Virus record (IMG/VR): IMGVR_UViG_3300046804_001530
Coordinates: 1 to 48,189 of that record
Source of the DNA: a virus
DNA: 48,189 nucleotides
Direction: 5' to 3' (one strand)
Under the pieces are notes generated by a model that searched no databases, was not told the DNA's origin, and saw nothing but the letters and a program-made list of their open reading frames with translations. Position 1 is the stretch's first letter. The number at the start of each line of letters is the position of its first letter. The position numbers were made by a program, and so were the translations under genes. Shown here piece by piece: positions 31,867 to 38,966 of the stretch.

Positions 31867-32070
31867 ATGAAATGTCCAAAATGTAATTCCAACCTTATAC
31901 CGATTGTATATGGATTTCCTGGAAAAGAATTAATTGAGATGTCTAGAAGGGACGAAGTTGTACTGGGTGGATGTTCTCCATCAAGTGCTACTCACTTTTG
32001 TCTTGAGTGTCAGGAAGAACATCGTCAGGATGGGGACACTCACATACCCAAGTTTTCTCATAATAACTAA
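31867..32070 (+). CDS. Zinc-ribbon protein
   Basis: 67 aa. MKCPKCNSNLIPIVYGFPG, the GGC segment and CLECQEEH give a four-Cys zinc site plus a fifth Cys. Small proteins with this MKCPKC...YGFPG pattern occur widely in bacteria and phages, function unknown. Read as leaderless. Confidence 0.65.
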   Translation: MKCPKCNSNLIPIVYGFPGKELIEMSRRDEVVLGGCSPSSATHFCLECQEEHRQDGDTHIPKFSHNN

Positions 32071-32130
32071 TAATCTTTTTACAGTTCCAGTGATGCCCTG
32101 TCATACAGAAACCACAGATACGAACTGCCA

Positions 32131-32238
32131 CTAAGTCTTAACCAATCTACGTTTAATTGGGTCAAACTTTAGTGGATGCTTTTTAAAAGCCTTACCATTA
32201 TTTCTGTTTGCGTTTCTTGTGGATAATTTCTTCGCCAT
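32131..32238 (-). CDS. Tiny basic protein
   Basis: 35 aa, very basic (starts MAKKLSTRNANRNN, ends KRRLVKT), with GGGGAGGG 5-7 nt before the ATG. It overlaps the membrane-protein gene at 32198 by about 40 nt in another frame. Plausible because of the strong binding site, but too short to be sure. Confidence 0.4.
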   Translation of the reverse strand: MAKKLSTRNANRNNGKAFKKHPLKFDPIKRRLVKT

Positions 32239-32422
32239 CAATGCCCTCCCCTACAAGTACAATAGTGGTAAACATTACTGTTACAATTGCAGCGATGGCT
32301 TCCAAAATGCCCATGGTATAAGATTCATAGCCAACTGCACTACCAATCAATAGAACTGGAATCTGTGCAAATAACATAAACAATCCCCAACCAAATAAAA
32401 ATGCTAATCTTGCTCTAGCCAT
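32198..32422 (-). CDS. Two-TM membrane protein
   Basis: 74 aa from ATG 32422. Two membrane helices (LAFLFGWGLFMLFAQIPVLL and ILEAIAAIVTVMFTTIVLV) and a basic end (HKKRKQK). Its start overlaps the stop of the gene at 32422-32601 (TAATG). Function unknown. Confidence 0.6.
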   Translation of the reverse strand: MARARLAFLFGWGLFMLFAQIPVLLIGSAVGYESYTMGILEAIAAIVTVMFTTIVLVGEGIDGEEIIHKKRKQK

Positions 32423-32601
32423 TAGAACCAAGCCTTTCCTGTTTCGTCTAGTTCGTGTAGTCTAATTAATTTTTCATTCATTGTCATAGACTCTGCCATT
32501 TGAACAATGTCCAAGCCAGTGACCTCTACCTCGTCACCATTAGGTAGTTTGACTACATAGGTGCGGTCAGGGTCAATGACAAAGCGTGTTTTATTAGGCA
32601 T
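32422..32601 (-). CDS. Hypothetical acidic protein
   Basis: 59 aa (starts MPNKTRFVIDPDRTYVV; then LPNGDEVEVTGLDI). A near-leaderless -10 (TATAAT, 32607-32612) ends 5 nt before the ATG. It sits between pstS and a membrane gene. No motif recognised. Confidence 0.6.
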   Translation of the reverse strand: MPNKTRFVIDPDRTYVVKLPNGDEVEVTGLDIVQMAESMTMNEKLIRLHELDETGKAWF

Positions 32602-32606
32602 AACTT

Positions 32607-32615
32607 ATTATACCA
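32607..32615 (-). promoter_or_regulatory. Extended -10, minus strand
   Basis: Read on the minus strand: GTGGTATAAT, then 5 bases and ATG (32601). The AGTGG just before the -10 is shared with the promoter at 3599. Confidence 0.5.
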
Positions 32616-32627
32616 CTAACCAAGCAA

Positions 32628-33653
32628 TTACCCAATAGTTTTTATGATGTTCAGTGAGTTTGTTTTTACAGAACTGCCTAGCGGAGCATAGCCCAGAGTT
32701 GCAGCCTTGGCTGGCATACAAGTAGAAACAACATATTTAAACCAGTTTTGAATAGCCAAGCCTTTGCCAGTAGAGACCTTTTGAGATGCTGACCTTTTAG
32801 GAGCAAGACCATAGGTAACGATTGACAATTGGTAAGCACCAGAAACAACTTTATTGAAATCAATAGATATGGTTCCATCTGCATTTAGTATCTGGGCATT
32901 AATAAAACGACCAGCAGCAGAAGCGGTAGGAGCAATAAAAGCACCAGCAGCGTTCTTCAATTTGGCAATACCAACATCAGCGGTCATAGCGTCAGACAAG
33001 TCAAAATAACCAAAAGCATTTGAGTTATCTTCAATGTAGCCAGCAAGCAAAGCAGACGTAGCAAAAGATGTTGAATTAGATGTTAATGAATTACCAGAAG
33101 CGACTACCAGGTCATTACTTTTAGCAACCCATCCACCAACAGTTTGCGATAGATAATTAGTTAGATTAGCAGTGGTACCAGAGCCAGATGCACGATAGGC
33201 AACCTTAATAGTTTTCTTTGGCAACTTAACTCTAGGGTTGAGTGCTTTGAGTGCTGTGTCATCCCAACGAGTAATCTTACCCTTTAGGATGTCAGACACA
33301 ATCTGTGGAGTCAGTTGCAAGCCATCGCCCACACCAACTGCAGAATAAGCAAATACAACTGGACCACCAAAAAGCGGAACAGTAACGTAATCAAAACCAG
33401 GATAACCAGATGTATATGGGGTATCAGTAGCAGCCCAATCTACATTCTTATTGGCAAACTCAGTACGACCTGTGCCAGAACCAGTTGATGTATAGGTTAC
33501 ATTGTCAGTAGGATAAGAAGCAGTACAATTAGACAAAGCATTATAGGCAAATGATGAACCCTTGCCTGATAGGGACTCTGCAGCAAGTGCAGGGGTAGTA
33601 GAGGTCAATAGACCAATAGAAAGAACGACAGATAATATACGAGTAATCTTCAT
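32628..33653 (-). CDS. pstS: Phosphate-binding protein PstS
   Basis: 341 aa from ATG 33653. A signal peptide (ILSVVLSIGLLTSTTPALA) with an ALA-A cleavage site is followed by the PstS fold: GKGSSFAYNALSNC, STGSGTGRTEF and YRASGSGTTANLTNYL bind phosphate. It feeds the Pst ABC importer; pst genes in phages are auxiliary metabolic genes for phosphate-poor water. There is no lipobox Cys, unlike most actinobacterial PstS lipoproteins, so membrane attachment is unclear. It lies alone on the minus strand with a candidate PHO box. Confidence 0.88.
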   Translation of the reverse strand: MKITRILSVVLSIGLLTSTTPALAAESLSGKGSSFAYNALSNCTASYPTDNVTYTSTGSGTGRTEFANKNVDWAATDTPYTSGYPGFDYVTVPLFGGPVVFAYSAVGVGDGLQLTPQIVSDILKGKITRWDDTALKALNPRVKLPKKTIKVAYRASGSGTTANLTNYLSQTVGGWVAKSNDLVVASGNSLTSNSTSFATSALLAGYIEDNSNAFGYFDLSDAMTADVGIAKLKNAAGAFIAPTASAAGRFINAQILNADGTISIDFNKVVSGAYQLSIVTYGLAPKRSASQKVSTGKGLAIQNWFKYVVSTCMPAKAATLGYAPLGSSVKTNSLNIIKTIG

Positions 33654-33659
33654 ACTTCT

Positions 33660-33714
33660 ATTGTAGGGCATATGTTTGTTAACTTAGTTAATGACTGGTA
33701 AACGCAAGATGAAC
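33660..33714 (-). promoter_or_regulatory. pstS promoter with candidate PHO box
   Basis: On the minus strand, three direct repeats lie exactly 11 bp apart: GTTCATC (33708-33714), GTTTACC (33697-33703), ATTAACT (33686-33692). This is the spacing and half-site (GTTCACC) of actinobacterial PhoP boxes. The last repeat lies at the -35 position; the -10 is TACAAT (33660-33665), six bases before the ATG. Confidence 0.6.
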
Positions 33715-33758
33715 TTATTTTTCGGTAAAAATCGGTCGAAAATAAGAGGTCTAAACGC

Positions 33759-33787
33759 TTGACAAGCAAGCGAATATCCTGTACAAT
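33759..33787 (+). promoter_or_regulatory. Sigma70-type promoter of the glycosylase gene
   Basis: TTGACA (33759-33764), 17 bp, TACAAT (33782-33787). It is divergent from the pstS promoter and drives the gene at 33822. Confidence 0.7.
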
Positions 33788-33821
33788 TGATGTATAAGGT
33801 CCATTAAATGAGAGAGAGCAT

Positions 33822-34352
33822 ATGCAAACCTTTTTACCATACAAGCAGTTTGACAAGTCTGCCAAAGCCCTAGATTCTAAACGCCTAAACAAGCAGATTC
33901 TAGAGGGCTACCAAATTTTAAAAGTATTATCTAACGATGACCCACAGGCTGCTTGGCGTAATCATCCTGCTGTTAAGATGTGGCGTAACCACGAAGGACA
34001 ACTATGGCTATACATTATGGCTATGGTTGCCGAAGCAAATAAGCGTGGCATTAAGACTGACAAGAACGTAGAAAACCTTACCAATCTAAAGTCACTTGTT
34101 GGCGATTTGTGGGGGTATTCAATTCCTAAGTGGTATACTGACCCATTCGCATTAAAGCGACTAACCACTAGCCATAAGGCTAATCTATATACCAAAGACC
34201 CTATCTACTATGTAGATTTTTATTCGTCACTTAGCGACAGCAACCCTTGTTGCCCTGAACGCAAAGTGCCATGTAAGTATTACTGGGTTGCACATGACCC
34301 ACAATTTAAGGAGAACCATGAAATTACCAAAAATTTTCAGATGGCGAGTTAA
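33822..34352 (+). CDS. Pyrimidine-dimer glycosylase-like protein
   Basis: 176 aa. MQTFLPYKQFDKSAKALDSKRL, then WRNHPAVKMWRNHEGQLWLY, is the pattern of the Pyr_excise/endonuclease V-like family (T4 DenV relatives, called MSMEG_6728-like in actinobacteria). These remove UV-damaged bases, useful in sunlit water. Its divergent neighbour is pstS. A proven activity in this branch is not known to me. Confidence 0.65.
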   Translation: MQTFLPYKQFDKSAKALDSKRLNKQILEGYQILKVLSNDDPQAAWRNHPAVKMWRNHEGQLWLYIMAMVAEANKRGIKTDKNVENLTNLKSLVGDLWGYSIPKWYTDPFALKRLTTSHKANLYTKDPIYYVDFYSSLSDSNPCCPERKVPCKYYWVAHDPQFKENHEITKNFQMAS

Positions 34353-34560
34353 TCTAATTCAAAAAGGTTATGACAAAGGTTGGGAGCATGGCTATGAGGC
34401 AGGTATGGTTGAGCAAAAGAACCAGATTATAGACTTGCTGTCTAGTCATATTGAGAACATAGATTGGCTACAAGAAACACCGATAGAAGTAAAAGATATT
34501 TTGCCTATCGTAAAGAACCACCAAGAAGATAAGGAGTTAATTGGATGGGAATCAAAGTAG
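34318..34560 (+). CDS. Small helical protein, paralogue of 26470-26682
   Basis: 80 aa from ATG 34318, AAGGAG 5 nt before, overlapping the gene before by 35 nt. IQKGYDKGWEHGYEAGMVEQ shares the Gly/Trp pattern of the gene at 26470. Function unknown. Confidence 0.55.
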   Translation: MKLPKIFRWRVNLIQKGYDKGWEHGYEAGMVEQKNQIIDLLSSHIENIDWLQETPIEVKDILPIVKNHQEDKELIGWESK

Positions 34561-34787
34561 AGAACAATATGCTTGTTCTAGACAATACTTTCACTAAGGA
34601 AGATGTCCAGGCTATAGACGAGTATGTTAAGATAAATATAGATAAAAGAATTCAGAGCATTGTCCTAATGCTTCAAGAACGTGGTTTGGTAGCAGAAAAG
34701 CAAATCAGCGAAGGTGATGGATGGTCACTTGGCAGATACAATGAACTTATGCATATCATTGACCTTATCCAAAATTTCGGGGAATAA
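34545..34787 (+). CDS. Hypothetical protein
   Basis: 80 aa with AAGGAG 9 nt upstream; overlaps the previous gene by 16 nt. Mixed alpha/beta (MLVLDNTFTKEDVQAIDEYV, IQSIVLMLQERGLV). No motif recognised. Confidence 0.55.
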   Translation: MGIKVENNMLVLDNTFTKEDVQAIDEYVKINIDKRIQSIVLMLQERGLVAEKQISEGDGWSLGRYNELMHIIDLIQNFGE

Positions 34788-34823
34788 AAGAAGCCTTCGT
34801 AATACCAATAGAAAGAATAACCT

Positions 34824-35048
34824 ATGAACAAATACATACACACATTTAGTTATAGAAAAATCATAAACGGATTTAAGCCATATAAGCCTATTAGAATGAA
34901 GTTCTGGCTATGGGGATTTGGTGTGTCTCTTGAAACTAAGAAATATATAGGTGGTTTTGCTATAAATTCTAAAAAGTTTAAGCCAAAAGAGACTTTGCTG
35001 GACAGTTATACACAGAAATACCCTCGAAAAATACACAGAAAAAAGTAG
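34824..35048 (+). CDS. Basic hypothetical protein next to the origin region
   Basis: 74 aa, strongly basic (ends RKIHRKK), with Trp/Phe-rich centre (RMKFWLWGFGVSL). The ribosome binding site is poor. Its 3' end contains a TTATACACA box (35006-35014) and the stop touches the first DnaA box. Real or not is uncertain. Confidence 0.4.
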   Translation: MNKYIHTFSYRKIINGFKPYKPIRMKFWLWGFGVSLETKKYIGGFAINSKKFKPKETLLDSYTQKYPRKIHRKK

Positions 35049-35081
35049 TTATCCACATACTTATCCACAGGTTTATCCACA
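35006..35081 (+). other. DnaA-box cluster, candidate replication origin
   Basis: Three perfect TTATCCACA boxes at 35049-35057, 35061-35069 and 35073-35081, each 12 bp apart, plus a near match TTATACACA at 35006-35014, all in one orientation. They border a very AT-rich stretch (TTTTGATATC and following), and lie where rightward and leftward gene blocks meet. This is the layout of a DnaA-dependent origin with its unwinding region to the right. Confidence 0.65.
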
Positions 35082-35514
35082 GATAAATCTTACTGATATA
35101 TTTTGATATCATAGTGGAGGGAAGTGGAGATAAATGGTTTGGGTTATAGAACAAACACTAATAAAACTCGTAATCATTATTTTCAAATCCCTCCACTCAC
35201 ATATATAAATAGCCCCTATTTTAAACATATCACTCCACTTCATACCCCAAATACCCCCTATGCACAAATTTGTCATTTTGTCAAGGTTTTTTATCAAATT
35301 GTTATAAAAATATATCAAAAACTAAATAAACATATATAAATATGTATAAAAATAGGGAAAAAATATACATGTTCGTAATACCTATATAGTGTATATTCTA
35401 TTAGGGGAATTGTTTATCAGGAGTTGTTTATGTACCCTGGCTCTGCCAGCCACTTCGTGGGGGTATCGTAAAGAGTGTTCGTAATACCCCTATAGAGAAT
35501 ATATACAATACCTC

Positions 35515-35543
35515 TTGACAAATAGCCTGATATGTGATATAGG
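35515..35543 (+). promoter_or_regulatory. Possible promoter in the origin region
   Basis: TTGACA (35515-35520), 17 bp, TATAGG (35538-35543). The -10 is imperfect and no gene follows; if active it would make a short non-coding RNA. Confidence 0.35.
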
Positions 35544-35609
35544 GGATTTTTTTATGTGTTCGTAATGTCTGTTTATTCTAATTTGGATATAGGGATTTTG
35601 GGGAAAAAT

Positions 35610-35638
35610 ATTATACCATCGTAATGTTGTTTTGTCAA
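35610..35638 (-). promoter_or_regulatory. Perfect sigma70 promoter pointing into the origin
   Basis: On the minus strand: TTGACA (35638-35633), 17 bp containing ATTACGAT, TATAAT (35615-35610). The transcript would run through the AT-rich repeats toward the DnaA boxes and meets no clear gene for about 300 nt. Confidence 0.65.
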
Positions 35639-35667
35639 TAGTTGTTTTATAACAATTTGGTAACTTT

Positions 35668-35675
35668 GCTCGGGC
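35668..35675. repeat. GCTCGGGC octamer, copy 1
   Basis: First of ten copies of the GC-rich octamer found between transcription units of the right arm (GCTCGGGC on the plus strand here). Confidence 0.7.
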
Positions 35676-35716
35676 AGGAAGATGCATGCCAGTATTAGCA
35701 CACACCATACCTGATA

Positions 35717-35992
35717 CTATTGTGCCATAATCTCGTCAAGACTATTGAAGCCTGTATCTTTTTTTCTAAAACCTGCTACCAATATATTCCACGCTTCTTG
35801 AATAAAATCGTTGGGTTGTGTATTGCCAACTTCAACTGTGATAATTTCTTCGTGAATTGCGTAAGCAAGTGGTAATGCTAAATCGCAATACTCAATAAAT
35901 TCTGTGAAGTTCTCGTCATCACGATAATTCATCCAAAGGTCAGCAAGTATCTCACAACGCTTCTCAAATGGGGTATTAGTATTTTCTGTCAT
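35717..35992 (-). CDS. Hypothetical acidic protein
   Basis: 91 aa (MTENTNTPFEKRCEILADLW), helical, acidic. Last gene of the leftward block before the origin. GAGAAGCAG before the ATG is a moderate binding site. Its promoter box (36042-36065) lies inside the gene upstream. Confidence 0.6.
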   Translation of the reverse strand: MTENTNTPFEKRCEILADLWMNYRDDENFTEFIEYCDLALPLAYAIHEEIITVEVGNTQPNDFIQEAWNILVAGFRKKDTGFNSLDEIMAQ

Positions 35993-36173
35993 TCTGCTTC
36001 TCTTTCTCGTCTATTGTTGTTTCTGCTACTATTAGAAATCTATTATACAAGACACCACTGACATTCATAGCGATATAAAATGCTACCATCTCTAAATCTA
36101 GTGTCAAGTCTGTTAGTTTATCTAAGATTGTTTTTGCTACCTTTTGTTCCTTTGTCTCTTTTGCTCTTCTCAT
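35976..36173 (-). CDS. Small protein with a promoter inside its coding sequence
   Basis: 65 aa from ATG 36173 with AGGAG 7 nt upstream and its own TATAAT (36192-36197). Basic N-terminus (MRRAKETKEQKVAK), a hydrophobic stretch (LEMVAFYIAMNV). The residues NVSGVLYN are encoded by the box and -10 of the promoter for the next gene. The stop overlaps that gene by 17 nt. Confidence 0.6.
   Translation of the reverse strand: MRRAKETKEQKVAKTILDKLTDLTLDLEMVAFYIAMNVSGVLYNRFLIVAETTIDEKEKQNDRKY
36042..36065 (-). promoter_or_regulatory. Box promoter 1 (AATGTCAGTGGT ... TATAAT)
   Basis: Inside the gene at 35976-36173; drives 35717-35992. No -35 (CTATGA at that place). Box and -10 span the standard 24 bp. 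Confidence 0.7.
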
Positions 36174-36199
36174 CTTATACTCCTGTATTCTATTATACC

Positions 36200-36246
36200 A
36201 AAAATATAGGGGAAGCACAAGTAGCAAATGCGGCTCATGCTTCCCC
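36200..36246 (-). terminator. Terminator of the 36301 transcript
   Basis: On the minus strand GGGGAAGCA (36246-36238) pairs with TGCTTCCCC (36217-36209), then TATATTTTT. The TATAAT for the gene at 35976 follows at once. Confidence 0.75.
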
Positions 36247-36300
36247 AAATAGTCAGACACAGAAACCCCTAACTGTTCTGACCGTTAGCAGGGAGTGTTC

Positions 36301-36684
36301 TCAACCCACTAAGTCTTGTAGTTCTTGCATAGATGTTACATGATATAAATCATCATTGTCATCTATCTTGATATCTGACGCTTCAGGTAGTTCTTCGAGA
36401 AAATGCTGAATACCCCTGCTAATGTCCAATGCATGTAGTTCATCAGCAAAGTCGAACCAGTCATAACCGTATTCTTCGATACTGCGGAAAGCACGGATTT
36501 TGGCTGTCTCTTCTGGGGTACACTTATAAAGAATGCCAGTATAAACTTTCCTAACACCACCAAACACGTCATCAGTGTCATCTGCAACGTATACAGCAGG
36601 GTTGATGGTGATTACATCGTCCATAACCACTTCATCGTTTACTACGTTCTCCTTGAACCATAGGTTTAAGTCCCATGTAATCAT
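36301..36684 (-). CDS. Hypothetical acidic protein
   Basis: 127 aa from ATG 36684, on an ATGA overlap with the gene before; GGAG lies 11 nt upstream. MITWDLNLWFKENVV, a central VYVADDTDDVF and an acidic C-terminus. No family recognised. Confidence 0.6.
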   Translation of the reverse strand: MITWDLNLWFKENVVNDEVVMDDVITINPAVYVADDTDDVFGGVRKVYTGILYKCTPEETAKIRAFRSIEEYGYDWFDFADELHALDISRGIQHFLEELPEASDIKIDDNDDLYHVTSMQELQDLVG

Positions 36685-36872
36685 ACTATTCTTTGCTCCA
36701 ATTCGTCCAATGTTTTTGTATCCCAATATGCTCTATTATACTTCATATCTTTCGAAATGTCAATAACGTAGTTAATAGCATCTTCCCACCCTTGCTGATA
36801 CCATTCCGCCTGTGCTTGCTTGATAGTACCAAAGGTAGTTGTTAATTCATCTTCTGGTTGCCAATCACTCAT
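36681..36872 (-). CDS. Hypothetical small protein
   Basis: 63 aa from ATG 36872, inside the end of the gene before. Trp-rich (MSDWQPEDELTTTFG, AEWYQQGWEDAINYV). Function unknown. Confidence 0.55.
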   Translation of the reverse strand: MSDWQPEDELTTTFGTIKQAQAEWYQQGWEDAINYVIDISKDMKYNRAYWDTKTLDELEQRIV

Positions 36873-37026
36873 TGTCACTCTCTAACTTAGTTAGCATTAC
36901 CTTATATGCATTGTATGCACCTTCAGCATATGCCACATCTTCCTTAGCACCAAATGACTCTGACTGATTCATATCGTCCCTAGCCAGTTCCATCATATCT
37001 TTAATAAACTCAATTAACTCACTCAT
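36865..37026 (-). CDS. Hypothetical small acidic protein
   Basis: 53 aa from ATG 37026, two bases after the upstream stop. One long acidic helix (MSELIEFIKDMMELARDDMN). Function unknown. Confidence 0.55.
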   Translation of the reverse strand: MSELIEFIKDMMELARDDMNQSESFGAKEDVAYAEGAYNAYKVMLTKLESDNE

Positions 37027-37028
37027 TA

Positions 37029-37394
37029 TTACTTCCATTCTGTATAAGTTCCTTCGCCCCAACACTGTTCACAATCCGTGCTAGGTTCTGTTTCTTCATC
37101 ATTTACATCATAGCAGTCACATACGACATACTCGCATATGGTGATAGAGATGTCTTCGTCTTCCTGCCACGGTATTTCGGTAAGATAATAGTTAATCCTA
37201 TTAACCAAATGATATCCATTTACAAGATAAACGCCATTGTCACCATCCATCTCAGTCCACACATGTCTATCGTCCTGTAATAGGACATACTCCAGTTCTT
37301 CGCCATATGTTTCATAGGTGCAACATTCACCAGTTAGGTGATTAGACATGGGACGATACTTAGTTTCCCACTCTTCATAGGTCATCTCACTCAT
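37029..37394 (-). CDS. Hypothetical acidic protein with C-terminal Cys motif
   Basis: 121 aa. Acidic and Tyr-rich, ending with CEYVVCDCYDV and CEQCWGEG, a possible zinc site resembling a half DnaJ-type CxxCxGxG knuckle. Starts on the TAATG overlap with the gene before. Confidence 0.6.
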   Translation of the reverse strand: MSEMTYEEWETKYRPMSNHLTGECCTYETYGEELEYVLLQDDRHVWTEMDGDNGVYLVNGYHLVNRINYYLTEIPWQEDEDISITICEYVVCDCYDVNDEETEPSTDCEQCWGEGTYTEWK

Positions 37395-37576
37395 TAGAAC
37401 TCAATCTCGTAGTCATCAAAGTCTTCACGATAAGAGTTGTTGCCATTCCACACAGTAAATTCACCTGCGTAGTCTTCTGCTTTACTTTGTATTTCATCTT
37501 CATCGTTAGGGTCTTCTACTTCAATATCAACTTCGGTAGAATACCAGAAACGGATTTTTACTGCTACTTTTTCCAT
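37394..37576 (-). CDS. Hypothetical small acidic protein
   Basis: 60 aa, beta-rich start (VAVKIRFWYSTEVDIEVED) then acidic. It resembles the small family at 39116 (both begin with a -x-V-x-I-x-V strand). Function unknown. Confidence 0.6.
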   Translation of the reverse strand: MEKVAVKIRFWYSTEVDIEVEDPNDEDEIQSKAEDYAGEFTVWNGNNSYREDFDDYEIEF

Positions 37577-37593
37577 AGGGTTTGCTCTCTCTC

Positions 37594-38142
37594 TTAGAAA
37601 TGGAAATCTACTGGCACTAAACAGTATACACTACGATACTGTGTTTTGTCAATACCCAGTTTTTCTCTGAGTGCTGATGTCTTTGTGGTGTAGCCCTGTG
37701 TGTCAAAGAAACCACTGTCCCAGTTCCAGTAGCCACGCATAATTTTCAGGGCAGATGACAAACTAGATACATTGGCTACATACAATTCTTGATAGTCTAC
37801 TTCTTCACCCTTACTATACTTAGTCATAACGCTGTTGATAGTAGGGAAATCGAATTCAGCAAAATACTCGTTGAATTGGTCTAGTTGTCTTTTGTCAATG
37901 TTGTCCAATGCTTCTAAGAATGAACAAGCATTATCATCGTTGTAGATAAGGACAGGCACACCATCCCACCTACCACCTACTTGGTTCCAATCAGACCAGC
38001 CACCAACAAAGCCCTCGTCAGTTGCTTCCATGTTTAGCCAATCGCTTACTTGTGCTTGTGCTAATTCCTGTAATTCTTCGTCAGGTGTGTCATCTTCTAA
38101 ATCAAGTTCTAGTTCTGTTGCTAGGTATTGCATTGTATGCAT
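37594..38142 (-). CDS. Hypothetical protein
   Basis: 182 aa from ATG 38142 with GGAG 10 nt upstream; an in-frame ATG at 38184 lies within the promoter and is not used. Contains GGWSDWNQVGGRWDGVPVL and ends FDTQGYTTK...VPVDFHF. The GGRWDG pattern also occurs in actinophage proteins of unknown function. Confidence 0.65.
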   Translation of the reverse strand: MHTMQYLATELELDLEDDTPDEELQELAQAQVSDWLNMEATDEGFVGGWSDWNQVGGRWDGVPVLIYNDDNACSFLEALDNIDKRQLDQFNEYFAEFDFPTINSVMTKYSKGEEVDYQELYVANVSSLSSALKIMRGYWNWDSGFFDTQGYTTKTSALREKLGIDKTQYRSVYCLVPVDFHF

Positions 38143-38172
38143 AGGGTTTTCTCCTTTTGTTTGTGTAATACA

Positions 38173-38201
38173 AGTATAAGGCATACCACTGACAAATGCA
38201 A
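38173..38201 (-). promoter_or_regulatory. Box promoter 2
   Basis: TTGCAT, then TTTGTCAGTGGT box and TATACT -10. Drives the operon starting at 38142. Two TTCGTAAT repeats follow at 38226 and 38282. Confidence 0.65.
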
Positions 38202-38323
38202 TAGTTTCAGGAAAACTGTTACTCTTTCGTAATCAACCAGGATGAAATTTAGTTTACATAATCATGGGAAATTATGTATCCTTCGTAATAGGTTTATATG
38301 TTTATTAAATTTATATAACATTT

Positions 38324-38332
38324 GCTCGGGGC
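38324..38332. repeat. GC-rich octamer, copy 2 (GCTCGGGGC)
   Basis: Variant with one extra G. It lies right after the terminator of the 38378 transcript. Confidence 0.65.
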
Positions 38333-38370
38333 AAAACCAGGGCAGTCAGAAATGAATCCAACCACCCTGG
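38333..38370 (-). terminator. Terminator of the 38378-39334 operon
   Basis: On the minus strand CCAGGG (38370-38365) pairs with CCCTGG (38342-38337), then TTTTGC. Confidence 0.7.
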
Positions 38371-38377
38371 TCCCCTA

Positions 38378-38557
38378 TTATCCCTTAGTGTCAGCCAAAA
38401 CGTTTCTTGCATGTGTAAGGAAACTATTAAACTCATCACTCTCTTCTAATCTCATCTTCATTAGATTTAGAATGTGGCTCGTCCGCAAATCATCTATACC
38501 GTCAATGATTAGAAAGTTATTTATCATTGACAGGATTAGTTCTCTATCTTCACTCAT
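38378..38557 (-). CDS. Hypothetical helical protein
   Basis: 59 aa (MSEDRELILSMINNFLII...), predicted helical. Start overlaps the stop of the gene before by 4 nt. Last gene of its operon. Function unknown. Confidence 0.55.
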   Translation of the reverse strand: MSEDRELILSMINNFLIIDGIDDLRTSHILNLMKMRLEESDEFNSFLTHARNVLADTKG

Positions 38558-38835
38558 AGGTCAGTAATCTCCACACTAATCATGTCAGCAAGGTCATTAT
38601 ACTTGACAGCATTGTAAATCATTTCTGATAGTTCACTGATGGCGGTATTGCGAAGTTCTTCATCAGTTCGCTTCAACTCGTCATAGTCATCTACATCCTG
38701 CCAAGATGTATCAAAGTCTTCAACCTCACTAATGAGAATGTTATCCTTATTTGCATCTATGATATAGGTGATTGTTGCTACAACCAGTTTCTTAGTGTCG
38801 TAGAGTTCATCCGCTAGTTTGAATTCAGTTTCCAT
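38554..38835 (-). CDS. Hypothetical acidic protein
   Basis: 93 aa from ATG 38835 with AAGGAG 6 nt before; the in-frame ATG at 38856 lies before the binding site and is rejected. Acidic, with strand-helix pattern (KLVVATITYIIDANKDNILI). Function unknown. Confidence 0.6.
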   Translation of the reverse strand: METEFKLADELYDTKKLVVATITYIIDANKDNILISEVEDFDTSWQDVDDYDELKRTDEELRNTAISELSEMIYNAVKYNDLADMISVEITDL

Positions 38836-38837
38836 TT

Positions 38838-38966
38838 TTATCTCCTTGTTGGACACTTCTTATGTCCTATACGCTTGTAGTATGATTTCCATTGTTTACC
38901 GCAATCTTTACATTCATAGATGTTATAGATTTGGTCTGTTAGTCTAATCTTGTATAGTTCAGGCAT
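38838..38966 (-). CDS. Small zinc-finger-like protein
   Basis: 42 aa. YECKDCGKQWKSYYK and GHKKCP make a C-x2-C...H-x3-C site of the C2HC type, with a basic end. Overlaps the gene before by 8 nt. Possibly nucleic-acid binding. Confidence 0.55.
   Translation of the reverse strand: MPELYKIRLTDQIYNIYECKDCGKQWKSYYKRIGHKKCPTRR

Larger units (their letters stand above)
35082..35716. other. Non-coding AT-rich region beside the DnaA boxes
   Basis: No convincing gene in 635 nt. It contains repeats of the form TTCGTAATA(CC) at 35372, 35478 and shorter forms at 35559 and 35618 (another at 34796), an inverted repeat GGGGTAT/ATACCCC (35460-35490), a hairpin CTGGC-TCT-GCCAG (35437-35449), long A/T runs (35280-35370) and a GCTCGGGC site (35668-35675). 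The repeats could be initiator iterons. Confidence 0.55.

Noticed and set aside
35109-35339. Open frames on both strands over the AT-rich origin region (about 70 aa each)
   Set aside because: No ribosome binding site, low-complexity composition from A/T runs, and overlap with each other; more likely chance frames.
38322-38567. Plus-strand frame of 81 codons
   Set aside because: It runs opposite to a minus-strand operon with good signals and covers a terminator and the octamer.
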